A stretch of DNA of 64,000 nt from Prochlorococcus sp. AG-347-I06 (GCA_003281605.1 QCBM01000001.1:432283-496282); one strand, 5' to 3'; positions 39,609 to 48,272 are shown, counted from the stretch's first letter. Notes: generated from the sequence alone by a model not told the origin. Numbers and translations: made by a program.

Positions 39609-39761
39609 ATGCAGAATTTGCTACAACGTGACTTAGGTTCAAGCTTATTATCAATAGCTGTTATATTAGGTTGGTTAGGTCTATTTTTTGTATTTTTGAG
39701 AGTATTAACAATTTCAATAAAGAGAATCCTTGAAGCTGTTTTCAAAAATCCTAATTCTTGA
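39609..39761 (+). CDS. Small single-span membrane protein, 50 aa
   Basis: The ATG frame encodes MQNLLQRDLGSSLLSIAVIL, continuing GWLGLFFVFLRVLTISIKRI and a short basic tail. One long span begins around residue 12. AAGAG lies a few bases upstream as a weak ribosome-binding site. No family is recognised. It lies 64 bases before the DUF2862 gene on the same strand. Confidence 0.55.
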   Translation: MQNLLQRDLGSSLLSIAVILGWLGLFFVFLRVLTISIKRILEAVFKNPNS

Positions 39762-39824
39762 AATAAATCAAAAATTCTGAATTAATCGCATAAATCTTTT
39801 GTTCCTAAGTATAATAACCTAAAA

Positions 39825-40214
39825 ATGTCAATTTTAGATAAGACGAAGATAGGTAATTCAGTTCAAATAAACCTAGAACTATCAAAAGACAGGCTTACTA
39901 AAGATGTTGTTGATGCAATAAGTGTTTCTTCAGTAGCTAAGATAAGTGATTTCAGAATAACTGACGGAAAAGGTATTGGAGTTATATTGAAATTATCTAA
40001 CGGAAAAGAGCAATGGTTTTTTGAAGATGAAATTGACCTCCTTGACGAAAATGGTAATGTAATTAAAAAAAACATTGATGAAAAAGTAATTAGTAATTTT
40101 AAATTTGATTTTTTAAGAGGATTAAATTATGAAAATAAAAATAAGGTAAGCGAGTTACTTAATCCAATTAACTTTTTTATCTGGCTGGTTGTATCTTTTA
40201 AAGATATTTTTTAA
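39825..40214 (+). CDS. DUF2862 cyanobacterial protein
   Basis: The central part, VAKISDFRITDGKGIGVILKLSNG followed by KEQWFFEDEIDLL, is the DUF2862 core, a small beta domain found in cyanobacteria and seen here at about residues 34-75. The C-terminal part (LLNPINFFIWLVVSFKDIF) is hydrophobic enough to associate with a membrane. The function is unknown. It is 129 residues long with a normal ATG start. Confidence 0.72.
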   Translation: MSILDKTKIGNSVQINLELSKDRLTKDVVDAISVSSVAKISDFRITDGKGIGVILKLSNGKEQWFFEDEIDLLDENGNVIKKNIDEKVISNFKFDFLRGLNYENKNKVSELLNPINFFIWLVVSFKDIF

Positions 40215-40291
40215 TTCGAAAAAAAATTTTCTAAGATAAAGATTATTTAACTATTTATCTAAATAAAAATCTTCAGTAATTAAAAATTTGT

Positions 40292-41287
40292 ATGGTAAAA
40301 AATATTATCGATGTAAGAAATTTATCTAAGTCATTTGATATCTCTTCCAAAAAACCAGGTTTAAAAGGAACAATTAAACATTTTTTTAGAAGACAAACAA
40401 AAAGTTTAAAAGTTATAAAAGATATAAGTTTTGAAATCAAAGAAGGGGAAATAGTAGGTTTTCTTGGTGCTAATGGAGCTGGGAAAACAACAATCTTAAA
40501 AATGCTTTGTGGCTTAATTTATCCAAGTAAAGGTTCGATTTCAGTTTCAGGGTATTTACCTTTCAGGAGAAGAGAAAATTTCCTAAAGAATATCACTTTA
40601 ATAATGGGACAAAAGCAACAGCTTATTTGGGATCTCCCGCCAATTGAATCATTCTATTTGAATGCATCAATATATGACTTAGATAAGTTTGAAGCTAAAA
40701 AGAGAATAAAAAAACTATCAGAAATGCTTGAAATTGATGATGAGTTATTCATACCTGTTAGAAAACTTTCACTAGGTCAACGTATGAAGTCAGAATTACT
40801 GGCAGCATTGATACACGAACCAAATATTCTATTTTTAGACGAACCGACTCTTGGATTAGATATTAATGCACAGAGAAATTTAAGGAAATTCCTTAAAAAA
40901 TATAATAAGGAAACTAATGCAACGATTTGCCTAACTAGTCATTACATGAAAGATATTACATCGCTATGCAAGAGAGTTATATGTGTTCACGAAGGGGCGA
41001 TATCATATGATGGGAAACTTGACCTATTATTAAAAAAACTTTCTCCCGTTAAAGAAATATTAATAGTTTGTCGCTCAGAAGAGGATGCAATTAAATTGGA
41101 GAATTACGGTTTTACTGTTAAAAATAAAAATAAGAATGAACTCACCATAAAAATTGAAAACAACTCTATTACCTCATCACTAAAAACAATCCTAAATAAT
41201 TTTGATATAGAAGACCTCTTTATAAATGAACCCCCTATAGATGAAATTATTGGGAAAGTATTAATCAAAAAAGATTATGATATCTAA
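40292..41287 (+). CDS. ABC-2 type exporter, ATP-binding protein
   Basis: The 331-residue ATPase has Walker A GANGAGKTT (about residue 57-65), signature LSLGQRMKSELLAAL, Walker B ILFLDEPTLGLD and switch His in LTSHY. The insertion before Walker A and the C-terminal extension place it with ATPases of ABC-2 exporters whose permeases are DUF990-like. Its end overlaps the first permease gene by 11 bases. The three genes form one operon. The cargo is unknown. Confidence 0.9.
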   Translation: MVKNIIDVRNLSKSFDISSKKPGLKGTIKHFFRRQTKSLKVIKDISFEIKEGEIVGFLGANGAGKTTILKMLCGLIYPSKGSISVSGYLPFRRRENFLKNITLIMGQKQQLIWDLPPIESFYLNASIYDLDKFEAKKRIKKLSEMLEIDDELFIPVRKLSLGQRMKSELLAALIHEPNILFLDEPTLGLDINAQRNLRKFLKKYNKETNATICLTSHYMKDITSLCKRVICVHEGAISYDGKLDLLLKKLSPVKEILIVCRSEEDAIKLENYGFTVKNKNKNELTIKIENNSITSSLKTILNNFDIEDLFINEPPIDEIIGKVLIKKDYDI

Positions 41288-42071
41288 TTTAATTAAACGT
41301 AAAATATTCACCTTATTAAAAGTCCAATATTCAAACATGTTGGAATATAGGGTGGAAATTGCATTATGGGCAATTTCAGGGATTATTCCTTTTTTTATGT
41401 TAAACATTTGGACAAACAATAATCTTAATCAGTCTATAAATATAAGTGATGTTATGCTTTCTAGGTATTTCTTATGTGCTTTTTTTGTCAGACAGTTTTC
41501 TGTAGTTTGGGTTGTATTTAGTTTTGAAGAGGATTCACTTATGGGGAAAGTATCTCCGTATTTAATCCAACCTTTAAATCCATTTTTCAGATATTTTGCA
41601 CAACATCTTGCGGAACAAATAACAAGATTTCCTTTTGCAGTAATTATCGCATTTTTCTTTTTTATTTTTAATCCAGAAAGTTTATGGATACCAAATTTAG
41701 GTATTTTACTCTTATCGATAGTTTCTACTTTCTTATCCTTCTTGATTCAATTTTTAATTCAGTCAATAGTTGCATGTCTATGTTTCTGGACAGAGAAAGC
41801 ATCATCGATTGAAAGATTGTTATTTATTCCAACTTTATTTCTCTCAGGTCTTTTAGCACCAGTAGTCTCATTCCCCGCATATGTTAAATCTTGGATTTAT
41901 TTGACTCCTTTTCCATATCTAATTGATTTCCCTGCGAACTTACTGTCAGGTAATGAAGCTAATATTAGTGGAGGCTTAAGTATGCAAATTCTATGGATTT
42001 TTTTACTTTTCCCATTATTTAAGAAAATCTGGTCTGAAGGAACGAAAAAATATACAGCAATGGGGTCATGA
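41277..42071 (+). CDS. ABC-2 type exporter permease, DUF990-like (first)
   Basis: The 264-residue protein has about six spans and the N-terminal LLKVQYSNMLEYRVEIALWAI start typical of this permease type. The phrase FLSGLLAPVVSFPAYVKSWIYLTPFPYLIDFPANLLSG in its last third (quoted here in pieces: LAPVVSFPAYVKSWIY, TPFPYLIDFPANLL) is a conserved feature. It overlaps the ATPase gene by 11 bases and the next permease by four (ATGA), so the complex probably has one copy of each permease. Confidence 0.85.
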   Translation: MISNLIKRKIFTLLKVQYSNMLEYRVEIALWAISGIIPFFMLNIWTNNNLNQSINISDVMLSRYFLCAFFVRQFSVVWVVFSFEEDSLMGKVSPYLIQPLNPFFRYFAQHLAEQITRFPFAVIIAFFFFIFNPESLWIPNLGILLLSIVSTFLSFLIQFLIQSIVACLCFWTEKASSIERLLFIPTLFLSGLLAPVVSFPAYVKSWIYLTPFPYLIDFPANLLSGNEANISGGLSMQILWIFLLFPLFKKIWSEGTKKYTAMGS

Positions 42072-42862
42072 ATTTAAGAAAATATTTAAAAGTTTATAAA
42101 AAATTCTTACATACATCTTTAGCTTCTGAATTGGAGTATAAGGCAAATATATTAGTTGATTTAATTACTGCAATTTTAAGTTTAGTAGGGAGTATTTTTC
42201 TATTATCTATTTTCTTTCAAAATAATGGATATATTGGAGGGTGGAAATTTGAACAGGCACTAATAATCCAAGCTATCTATACAATTTTGAACGGAATAAC
42301 AAATACATGGTTCAATCCTAATCTTACCGAAATAGTTAAACATATAAGAGAAGGAACATTAGACTTCGTACTTTTAAAACCTATTGATAGTCAATTTTTT
42401 ATTTCATTAAAAAAAATAAATCCATCTGGATTTTTAGAAATTATGCTTGGATTTTTCTTGTTGCTCTTCTGCATAAAAATAAATCAAATAAATTTAAGTT
42501 TAAGTTTTCTAAGCCTATCCTTGATTACGATAAGCTGCTCGATTTGTATTTTATATAGCCTATGGTTTTTTATATCTACTACTACAATTTGGTTTGTTAA
42601 GACTTGGAATGCAATAGAAGTATTAAGATCATTTCTTTATATTGGAAGATTTCCTCTAAATTCATTTTCATTTTCATTAAGACTTTTTTTTAGTATTTTT
42701 ATTCCTATTGCTTTTATAACTACAATTCCTTCTGAAGTTTTTCTAGGACTTTCCCAATTGTGGAAAATATTGCTTGAAGTTATTGTTGCTTCAGTATTTC
42801 TTGTAACTTCAAGAAAGTTCTGGTTATTTGCACTAAAGTTCTATTCATCAGCATCTAGCTAA
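42068..42862 (+). CDS. ABC-2 type exporter permease, DUF990 family (second)
   Basis: Also 264 residues with about six spans, this protein carries the DUF990 segments KHIREGTLDFVLLKPIDSQF and LFFSIFIPIAFITTIPSEVFLG. It pairs with the preceding permease and the ATPase. The gene ends four bases before the end of the convergent gene 42866..43132, so no separate terminator is present between them. Confidence 0.88.
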   Translation: MNLRKYLKVYKKFLHTSLASELEYKANILVDLITAILSLVGSIFLLSIFFQNNGYIGGWKFEQALIIQAIYTILNGITNTWFNPNLTEIVKHIREGTLDFVLLKPIDSQFFISLKKINPSGFLEIMLGFFLLLFCIKINQINLSLSFLSLSLITISCSICILYSLWFFISTTTIWFVKTWNAIEVLRSFLYIGRFPLNSFSFSLRLFFSIFIPIAFITTIPSEVFLGLSQLWKILLEVIVASVFLVTSRKFWLFALKFYSSASS

Positions 42863-42865
42863 CTA

Positions 42866-43132
42866 TTATTTTATAACCTCCCTGCAAAATTCCCAAATTT
42901 GTTGTTTACTTTTCAGATTAGAAAGCTTTGATAATTTCTTAAAATGAGGTTTAGATTTTTCCACCGATAAAAGCCTACAGTTGTATTCGATTTTATAATT
43001 TCTAGATATTATTCCTAATTTGAAGGCAACATCACAAAGGATTATTATTAAAGTAATAAAAAAAAATATACCGAAGAATTTTAAAATTGATTTTGAAAAA
43101 TTTTCATTTTCAGTTTTTAATTCAAATCTCAT
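42866..43132 (-). CDS. Single-span membrane protein, 88 aa, unknown
   Basis: An N-terminal polar stretch (MRFELKTENENFSKS) precedes one span (ILKFFGIFFFITLIIILCDV) and a basic C-terminal domain with a Cys in EYNCRLLSVEKS and another in WEFCREVIK. The start overlaps the stop of the upstream 75-aa gene by one base, so they form a pair. No family is recognised. Confidence 0.55.
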   Translation of the reverse strand: MRFELKTENENFSKSILKFFGIFFFITLIIILCDVAFKLGIISRNYKIEYNCRLLSVEKSKPHFKKLSKLSNLKSKQQIWEFCREVIK

Positions 43133-43359
43133 TACTTAACTATATGCTGAGGGCACTTAATTGCAGCAATAGCAACAGCCGTAACTTTAAAATTTTCTGA
43201 TTTCTCAATAACCTTTTTAACCTCTAATGGTCCAAATTTATTACTCGCATCACTGTAGGAAAGAAGTAAAGATTTGTAGTTATCATGACCTAGATTTCTA
43301 TACTCACAGAAATTATCCCCAACATAATTCAAAAGAGTTAGTAAAGTTAATTCAATCAT
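43132..43359 (-). CDS. Small conserved protein ending CPQH-type, 75 aa
   Basis: The protein starts MIELTLLTLLNYVGDNFCEY and ends VAIAAIKCPQHIVK, with two Cys far apart. The pattern (NYVGDxFC...CPQH) recalls a group of short picocyanobacterial proteins of unknown function, perhaps with a disulfide. It is the first gene of a two-gene minus-strand unit. The name is not assigned. Confidence 0.6.
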   Translation of the reverse strand: MIELTLLTLLNYVGDNFCEYRNLGHDNYKSLLLSYSDASNKFGPLEVKKVIEKSENFKVTAVAIAAIKCPQHIVK

Positions 43360-43529
43360 TAAAGCTTTTTACTAGCAAAGTTCTTACGAATGATACTGTG
43401 CAGGACATTTTTAACAAGTAAAATTACCCAAAAACACTTAAAATCATAAGATAGAATTTTTACTCATAGACTTAAAAATTAAAAATTATTTTAGAATTTT
43501 TAAATTTACATTTAAGAAAATCATTAAAG

Positions 43530-43653
43530 CACTATCTGTAGTGTATATGATGGCCAAAAATGGCACTACAGATAGGGGGTTGCATTTTTATAGAAATTGG
43601 TTTAAAAATAAGATTCCCCATCACCCGGCCCCACATTTGTGAGGCCTTTTTTT
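43530..43653 (+). ncRNA. Candidate orphan small RNA, about 124 nt
   Basis: Both flanking protein genes are on the minus strand, yet a strong plus-strand terminator lies at 43627-43653. Upstream is a 12-base perfect inverted repeat, CTATCTGTAGTG (43532-43543) with CACTACAGATAG (43564-43575). The first arm can also fold on itself as CACTA-TCTG-TAGTG, giving two alternative structures. No ORF of useful length lies between. This suggests a free-standing regulatory RNA. No clear promoter is seen; the 5' end is guessed from the first stem. The 447-base gap 43360-43806 holds nothing else I can support. Confidence 0.5.
43627..43653 (+). terminator. Strong Rho-independent terminator of the candidate small RNA
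   Basis: The stem GGCC-C-CAC / GTG-A-GGCC (seven pairs, one C:A mismatch) with loop ATTT is followed by seven T at 43647-43653. This G:C content is striking in so AT-rich a region. On the opposite strand there is no T run, so it acts for plus-strand transcription only. Confidence 0.8.
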
Positions 43654-43806
43654 ATGGTTTTTCAATAAGATCTAAAGGTATTATTAAATAAAACCAGTAA
43701 TTCATTAACCACTTTGATAACTAATAAAGATAGTAAGTAATTTATTTTTAATTTATAATCCTGCTTAAAAATTTTTACCTTAATGTACTGCTATTCTCCA
43801 ATAATT

Positions 43807-44619
43807 TTATAAAAAGCTTTTTATGGATTTAATTAATAAGCTAATACCAACCAAAATACAAACTGTTATAAAAGTTTTTTTAATAAGTATATTCCCATTT
43901 AATTTTGACAGGTGAGCTCCGAAAAATCCTCCTGTAAAGGAACCAATTATTAAAACTATTAATAAATTTAATGGAACCGATCCTATTCTTGCCAAAAATA
44001 CTGCTCCGACAAAATTCCAAAAAATCCCAACAGTAAAAAATGTCATACTTATTGCTCGAAGAAAATCCATTTCAAAAGTTTTTATTAATAGTATTGTTAC
44101 AAGCAATCCAGTCCCTGAAGAAATAGAACCATTTAATATACCTATAAGAAAAATAAAAATTAAAAATCTAATATTATGAACAAAATTAAGCTTTTTATTA
44201 CCAGATGATAAACCTAAATCTGGTTTAAGGAATGAATAAAAAGCTAATAAAATGGATATTATTCCTAAAATTAAGTACAAATACTTTTCTGATATATATT
44301 CAACGACAGAAGCTCCCAAAATTACTCCTGGTAACCCAAAAATTAAAATTTGCCAAGCAACACTTATATCATTTCCTAAAGATTTGTAATTTCTTAAGGA
44401 ACCCCCTATTCCTAGTGCTACTGTTGCTAATTTATGACTAGCCAGCGCCTGATAATAAGGAGCTCCAGATAAAATCAATGCAGGCAATTGTAATAATCCT
44501 GCTCCTCCTCCAGAAATCGCTGAGAACGTATTAGAAAAAAACGATATCAAAAAGATATATATACTTTTAAATAAAGAATGATCAAAATTTCCTAATGATA
44601 TTGTCAATAAATAAAGCAT
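43807..44619 (-). CDS. TauE/SafE-family membrane permease
   Basis: The 270-residue protein has eight or so spans with the family motifs: SAISGGGAGLLQLPALILSGAPYY in the first half and LNGSISSGTGLLVTILLI in the second. Members export or import organic anions such as sulfite, sulfonates or sulfoacetate. The substrate here is unknown. It stands alone, about 130 bases upstream of the divergent HNH nuclease gene. Confidence 0.88.
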   Translation of the reverse strand: MLYLLTISLGNFDHSLFKSIYIFLISFFSNTFSAISGGGAGLLQLPALILSGAPYYQALASHKLATVALGIGGSLRNYKSLGNDISVAWQILIFGLPGVILGASVVEYISEKYLYLILGIISILLAFYSFLKPDLGLSSGNKKLNFVHNIRFLIFIFLIGILNGSISSGTGLLVTILLIKTFEMDFLRAISMTFFTVGIFWNFVGAVFLARIGSVPLNLLIVLIIGSFTGGFFGAHLSKLNGNILIKKTFITVCILVGISLLIKSIKSFL

Positions 44620-44755
44620 TAACTATAAATTGCCCTTTTATTAATATATGAAAATTATTCTTTTCATAAGAAACATTTGCTTTAAGAAGTCTTATCTTTA
44701 TCAATCATAATTAAAAAAAAACTGTTATTATTCAGAGAAAATTATCAAGAATTTT

Positions 44756-45097
44756 ATGCATAAACAAGATGCAATTTACCTTGATCAGTTTTGTCCCAAA
44801 ACAAGTAATAAAAATTGGAGAGAGTCACTTAATAAACTTACTAATTATAAATGTATTTATTGCGGTAAACCCTCAGAATCACTCGATCACCTTCACCCAA
44901 TGTCAAAAGGGGGGATTAGCAGTACAAGTAATTGCGTACCATGTTGTTTGTCATGTAATGGAAAGAAATCAGATTCAGAAGTTCTTAGTTGGTATAGAAA
45001 ACAAATTTTTTATGATCCTCGAAGAGCTATGGCGATACGAGCATGGTTTAATGATGATTTAAAACTAGCGTCAGTTCTTTTAAACTACTTAAATTAA
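44756..45097 (+). CDS. HNH endonuclease
   Basis: The 113-residue protein has a compact HNH motif: CIYCG (Cys33, Cys36), LDHLHPMSKGG with the Asp-His pair at 44-45, Asn59 and the second zinc pair CCLSCN (Cys64, Cys67). HNH enzymes nick or cut DNA using one metal ion. Stand-alone copies like this occur in many cyanobacteria, with roles in restriction, mobility or repair. Nothing around it looks like a homing element or restriction system, so the role is open. Confidence 0.9.
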   Translation: MHKQDAIYLDQFCPKTSNKNWRESLNKLTNYKCIYCGKPSESLDHLHPMSKGGISSTSNCVPCCLSCNGKKSDSEVLSWYRKQIFYDPRRAMAIRAWFNDDLKLASVLLNYLN

Positions 45098-45180
45098 AAA
45101 ATGAATGATAAATTGATTGAGATTCGAGAGAATTTTTTTATATAATTGGATAGGATCCTTTTTTAATAAGCAATATTTTA

Positions 45181-45375
45181 TTAAATTATTCTTATTTTTT
45201 CTGAATTTATATCATCGTGCTTAAATATCGAGATATTAGAATAATCATCTTTCCACATTATTGGTGAATCTATAACCTTTCTCTCTGGAGACTTTACTGA
45301 AAAAATCAATCCAAATACAAAAAGAATGGTAATCAAAATTATAGATAATACTAATTTGTCTGAAATATTATTCAT
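45181..45375 (-). CDS. Small membrane-anchored protein, 64 aa
   Basis: An N-terminal signal-anchor (LVLSIILITILFVFGLIF) is followed by a 40-residue polar domain with PIMWKDDYSNISIF. It lies nine bases after the end of the gene 45385..45786 on the same strand and so is probably co-transcribed. The function is unknown. Confidence 0.5.
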   Translation of the reverse strand: MNNISDKLVLSIILITILFVFGLIFSVKSPERKVIDSPIMWKDDYSNISIFKHDDINSEKIRII

Positions 45376-45384
45376 TAACCTAAT

Positions 45385-45786
45385 TTATCTTGAAAAATTT
45401 TTGTCAGGAGTAGTTTTTTCGTAAATTTCTAGAAAATATGATTTAAAATAATCAACCCCCTCCTTTCCAATTAATCCAAACGACCATCCACAATCATTTA
45501 CTACTTGCAATGAAATTTGATTTGCCAAGTCACTTTTCTCAATCCATTTTTTCTGAGGATTGTAAGAGAAGGATATGATGTTTTCAGTTTTTACAATAGC
45601 TGATTTCATTGCTTCATCTTTAGAAAGACCATTTTGGATAGCACTGCAATATTTCTTAGAGAAATTATTAGAGATCCTATTTTGTAGCAAACTAACACTA
45701 GGATCGGATGTATCAAAAGCTAAACCTATTGGAGGTTTTAATTGAAAAATAATAAATAAGATTAAGACAAAAAATAATTTTAACAA
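45385..45786 (-). CDS. Exported protein, 133 aa, unknown
   Basis: A clear signal peptide (MLKLFFVLILFIIFQLKPPIG, possible cleavage after LAF near residue 24) precedes a soluble domain with two Cys (KKYCSAI and VNDCGWSFG), possibly joined by a disulfide in the periplasm. Features such as NGLSKDEAMKSAIVKTENIISFSYNP suggest a helical domain. No family is recognised. It precedes the anchored 64-residue protein on the same strand. Confidence 0.65.
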   Translation of the reverse strand: MLKLFFVLILFIIFQLKPPIGLAFDTSDPSVSLLQNRISNNFSKKYCSAIQNGLSKDEAMKSAIVKTENIISFSYNPQKKWIEKSDLANQISLQVVNDCGWSFGLIGKEGVDYFKSYFLEIYEKTTPDKNFSR

Positions 45787-45938
45787 CAGCTAATAGACAG
45801 TAGTTTATAAGTAACATAATAGTATTTTAAAATTATCTTTTCAATTAAATCTGAATATTATTAAAAGCAAATTAAATTTCAATTTATTAATAATTAAAAG
45901 TATTGCGATAAGTTCAGTAATAATAGTCAGAGGTTTAT

Positions 45939-46169
45939 TTGACTACAAATATGTATGAATCATTGATGACATTGCTTTTTTTTCCTGAATGGACAAATGG
46001 ATTACCTTCAGATTTCTTAATTCTTCATTTTTTTGTAGGAGCTGTGATTTTTCCATTCAACATGATTCATGCTAAAGCAAGACAAATTGACAGTAAAAAC
46101 CCACAGGAAGCCGCTAATGGTTATAAAAATTCTGACAATGCAACATTTTTTGGATATGAGGAAATCTAA
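45939..46169 (+). CDS. Small membrane-associated protein, 72-76 aa
   Basis: TTG 45939 has AGAGG six bases upstream; ATG 45951 gives a product four residues shorter. The protein reads MYESLMTLLFFPEWTNGLPS, then a hydrophobic segment (LILHFFVGAVIFPFNMIHAK) and an acidic, polar end with NATFFGYEEI. One or two helices could enter the membrane. It is followed 39 bases later by another small membrane protein. The family is not recognised. Confidence 0.6.
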   Translation: MTTNMYESLMTLLFFPEWTNGLPSDFLILHFFVGAVIFPFNMIHAKARQIDSKNPQEAANGYKNSDNATFFGYEEI

Positions 46170-46208
46170 TAGATTTCCATAAAATTTATTTAAGGAATTA
46201 GTTAATTG

Positions 46209-46433
46209 ATGATAATTTCCCTAAATACAGCTTTAGATCTTAAGATATTCAGTCCCAGTGAACCTATAGGAATCTTCATAATTTTTGTAGGATTAATATT
46301 CACCAGCATGATTTTCTATATTATTTATGCTGTAAGTACTAATAAAGAATCCTTAGAAGACAAAAAAATAAGAACTAAAAAGGAGTACTTGCAAAAGCAG
46401 AAAATAGGAAAATTATTTCCTAAAAAAAAATAA
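46209..46433 (+). CDS. Small single-span membrane protein with basic tail, 74 aa
   Basis: ATG 46209 begins MIISLNTALDLKIFSPSEPI, then one span (GIFIIFVGLIFTSMIFYIIYAV) and a strongly basic cytoplasmic tail ending KLFPKKK. A TTG three bases upstream is in frame but unnecessary. It follows 45939..46169 on the same strand. The function is unknown. Confidence 0.6.
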   Translation: MIISLNTALDLKIFSPSEPIGIFIIFVGLIFTSMIFYIIYAVSTNKESLEDKKIRTKKEYLQKQKIGKLFPKKK

Positions 46434-46656
46434 ATTTAATTGCTTTATTACTATAAAGATATTTATTTATATTATTAATTATTAAATCAGTAGGATCTAA
46501 AAACATTAGTTTTAGTTCTTTTAAATCAAACATATTCTAAAAATTCAACTATAACAACAAATTTTTTTTTACGAGGACTTCATATTGTTAATTGCACAGC
46601 TAAATATTTTCAAAATAAGCAAAAAATGTTAAAAATGGAAAAAATAATTTGAAATC

Positions 46657-47160
46657 TTGGAGAATTCACCTCAATATCTATTTCTTGCTAGTGGAGTGAA
46701 TAATGGAGAAGGGTTTTGGATTGTGGGAATAAAAAATTGCGATGAAAATATCCTTGAGGATGAAAATATTTTAGATTGTCATAGAAAAGAACTAATAGGT
46801 AATGAATCGGCGAAAGATATTCTTTTTGCTATTAATTTAAACGTAAATAATTTATTGAATGAACTAAGAATCAAAAATTATTTAATTGCAAGACCTGCAA
46901 TAGGGATTCCATTTGATATCCCTTTAGAAATCTTGGAAAATATTTTTGATTTTTGGTTAGATATTTATAAAAATCATGAAGCCTGGGAAGCTTGTTTAGG
47001 ACTTCTTAAAGTTAGAAAAAGGATTCCCCTAACAAACCTAATTGAAAGCGAAAGTTTAAAGGGAAACTCTAAAAAATGGGCTAAAAAAATTGAAACTTTA
47101 CATACTTATGTTCCTTCTTCAATTAAAAATGAAAAATTAAATGACCCCATGTGGGAATAA
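46657..47160 (+). CDS. Hypothetical soluble protein, 167 aa
   Basis: The frame starts at TTG 46657 (MENSPQYLFLASG in the product), without a clear ribosome-binding site. The chain is acidic with helical stretches such as IPLEILENIFDFWLDIYKNH and WEACLGLLKVRKRIPL. No catalytic motif, membrane span or Cys cluster is seen. The 223-base gap upstream contains no supported gene. The family is not recognised, but length and codon use make a real gene likely. Confidence 0.65.
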   Translation: MENSPQYLFLASGVNNGEGFWIVGIKNCDENILEDENILDCHRKELIGNESAKDILFAINLNVNNLLNELRIKNYLIARPAIGIPFDIPLEILENIFDFWLDIYKNHEAWEACLGLLKVRKRIPLTNLIESESLKGNSKKWAKKIETLHTYVPSSIKNEKLNDPMWE

Positions 47161-47235
47161 TTTTATCTTTAATTACTAAAAATATTTACTTCATTGGATA
47201 TTTAAGTAAAAATAAAATAACTAAATAATTTAAAA

Positions 47236-47415
47236 ATGAATAAACCATATTCTTTTAGTATTGATCAAATGAACGGGATAGTTGAAGACACATACGCCAA
47301 GATAATAAATGAATGTGAAAATTTAAAAAAAAATACAAATTGTCCAAATGAGCAAGTAGTAGCACTTTTAAGTGTAATTGCCTCAAATTACGCTAATACA
47401 ACAGAAAAAACGTAA
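47236..47415 (+). CDS. Small hypothetical protein, 59 aa, upstream of nucleoside-salvage pair
   Basis: The ATG frame encodes MNKPYSFSIDQMNGIVEDTY, then a helix with KIINECENLKKNTNCPNEQVV and a C-terminal ASNYANTTEKT. It is soluble, with two Cys. It ends six bases before the phosphoribosyltransferase gene and so is probably the first gene of that operon. No family is recognised. Confidence 0.5.
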   Translation: MNKPYSFSIDQMNGIVEDTYAKIINECENLKKNTNCPNEQVVALLSVIASNYANTTEKT

Positions 47416-47421
47416 ATTAAG

Positions 47422-47817
47422 ATGATAAGTTATTTTACTTGGAACGAATTTGATACGAGCGTAGAACGAATAGCTAATAAATGTAGGTTTAGGGAATTTT
47501 CTGGAATATATGGAGTTCCTCGTGGCGGATTATGTCTTGCTGTAGCGCTAAGCCATAAATTAAATATTGAATTAATTTCAGAACCAATAAAGAATTCACT
47601 AATAGTAGATGATGTTTATGAAACAGGCATTACATTAACGACCTTTAAGAATATTGAAGGAGCAATGTTTTTTGTATTATTTAGTAAAATCAAACCTACA
47701 TGGTGGAATACAGTACATGTAACAAAAAAAAGCCAATGGATTGTTTTCCCTTGGGAAAATACTTTTAATTCAAAAAGAGACCGCGAAGATTACATCAAAA
47801 AAAGAGGTTTAAGTTGA
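47422..47817 (+). CDS. Phosphoribosyltransferase-domain protein, 131 aa
   Basis: Type I PRTases join a base to PRPP. The PRPP loop is clear: SLIVDDVYETGITL (residues 59-72), preceded by the conserved GVPRGGL (31-37). The hood region is short and ends with WIVFPWE, as in xanthine-guanine-type PRTases of bacteria and cyanophages. At 131 residues it is small for the family. Its stop overlaps the TTG start of the nucleoside deoxyribosyltransferase gene, so the two act in one pathway, probably purine or pyrimidine base recycling. The base specificity is unknown. Confidence 0.85.
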   Translation: MISYFTWNEFDTSVERIANKCRFREFSGIYGVPRGGLCLAVALSHKLNIELISEPIKNSLIVDDVYETGITLTTFKNIEGAMFFVLFSKIKPTWWNTVHVTKKSQWIVFPWENTFNSKRDREDYIKKRGLS

Positions 47818-48272
47818 GAAAGAAATTATATTTGGCTAATCCATATGGATTTTCAAAACAAACCAAAACACTCTTACATGAATTTATTGAAATCTTCAAT
47901 GATTTAAATGTAGAAGTATTTGAACCTTTTGAGAGAGCAAAACGATTACCAAAACAAAAAAGCAAGTGGGCTTATGAGGTTGCAAGAAGTAATTTCATTG
48001 ATTTAAAAGAATGTGATTGTATTTTTGCGATTGTTAATGGAAATCCACCCGATGAAGGGGTAATGATTGAATTAGGTATCGCAATTGCTTTAAAAAAGGA
48101 AATCTTTTTATTCAGGGATGATTTTAGAAATTGTGCTGATAGCAATCAATACCCATTAAACCTGATGTTATTTCTTGGACTGCCTAAAGATAATTGGGAA
48201 AAATATTATTTTGAATCAATACAAGATATAAAAAGTAATAAAAAAAGATTTGTTGAGTGGGCTGAAAATTAG
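47814..48272 (+). CDS. Nucleoside 2-deoxyribosyltransferase-family protein
   Basis: The family swaps or hydrolyses the base of 2'-deoxynucleosides. The 152-residue chain has the N-terminal YLANPYGFS loop, the CDCIFAIVNGNPPDEGVMIELG segment (quoted in pieces: FAIVNGNPPDEG, VMIELG) with the probable catalytic Glu86, and FLFRDDFR. The start is TTG 47814, overlapping the PRTase stop (TTGA). A deoxyribosyltransferase beside a PRTase would release a base and re-attach it to ribose phosphate, a short salvage route. That pathway is inference. Confidence 0.87.
   Translation: MRKKLYLANPYGFSKQTKTLLHEFIEIFNDLNVEVFEPFERAKRLPKQKSKWAYEVARSNFIDLKECDCIFAIVNGNPPDEGVMIELGIAIALKKEIFLFRDDFRNCADSNQYPLNLMLFLGLPKDNWEKYYFESIQDIKSNKKRFVEWAEN

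Noticed and set aside
44769..45062. Alternative plus-strand frame overlapping the HNH nuclease gene
   Set aside because: The HNH frame has the complete zinc and catalytic motif; the other frame has no known features.
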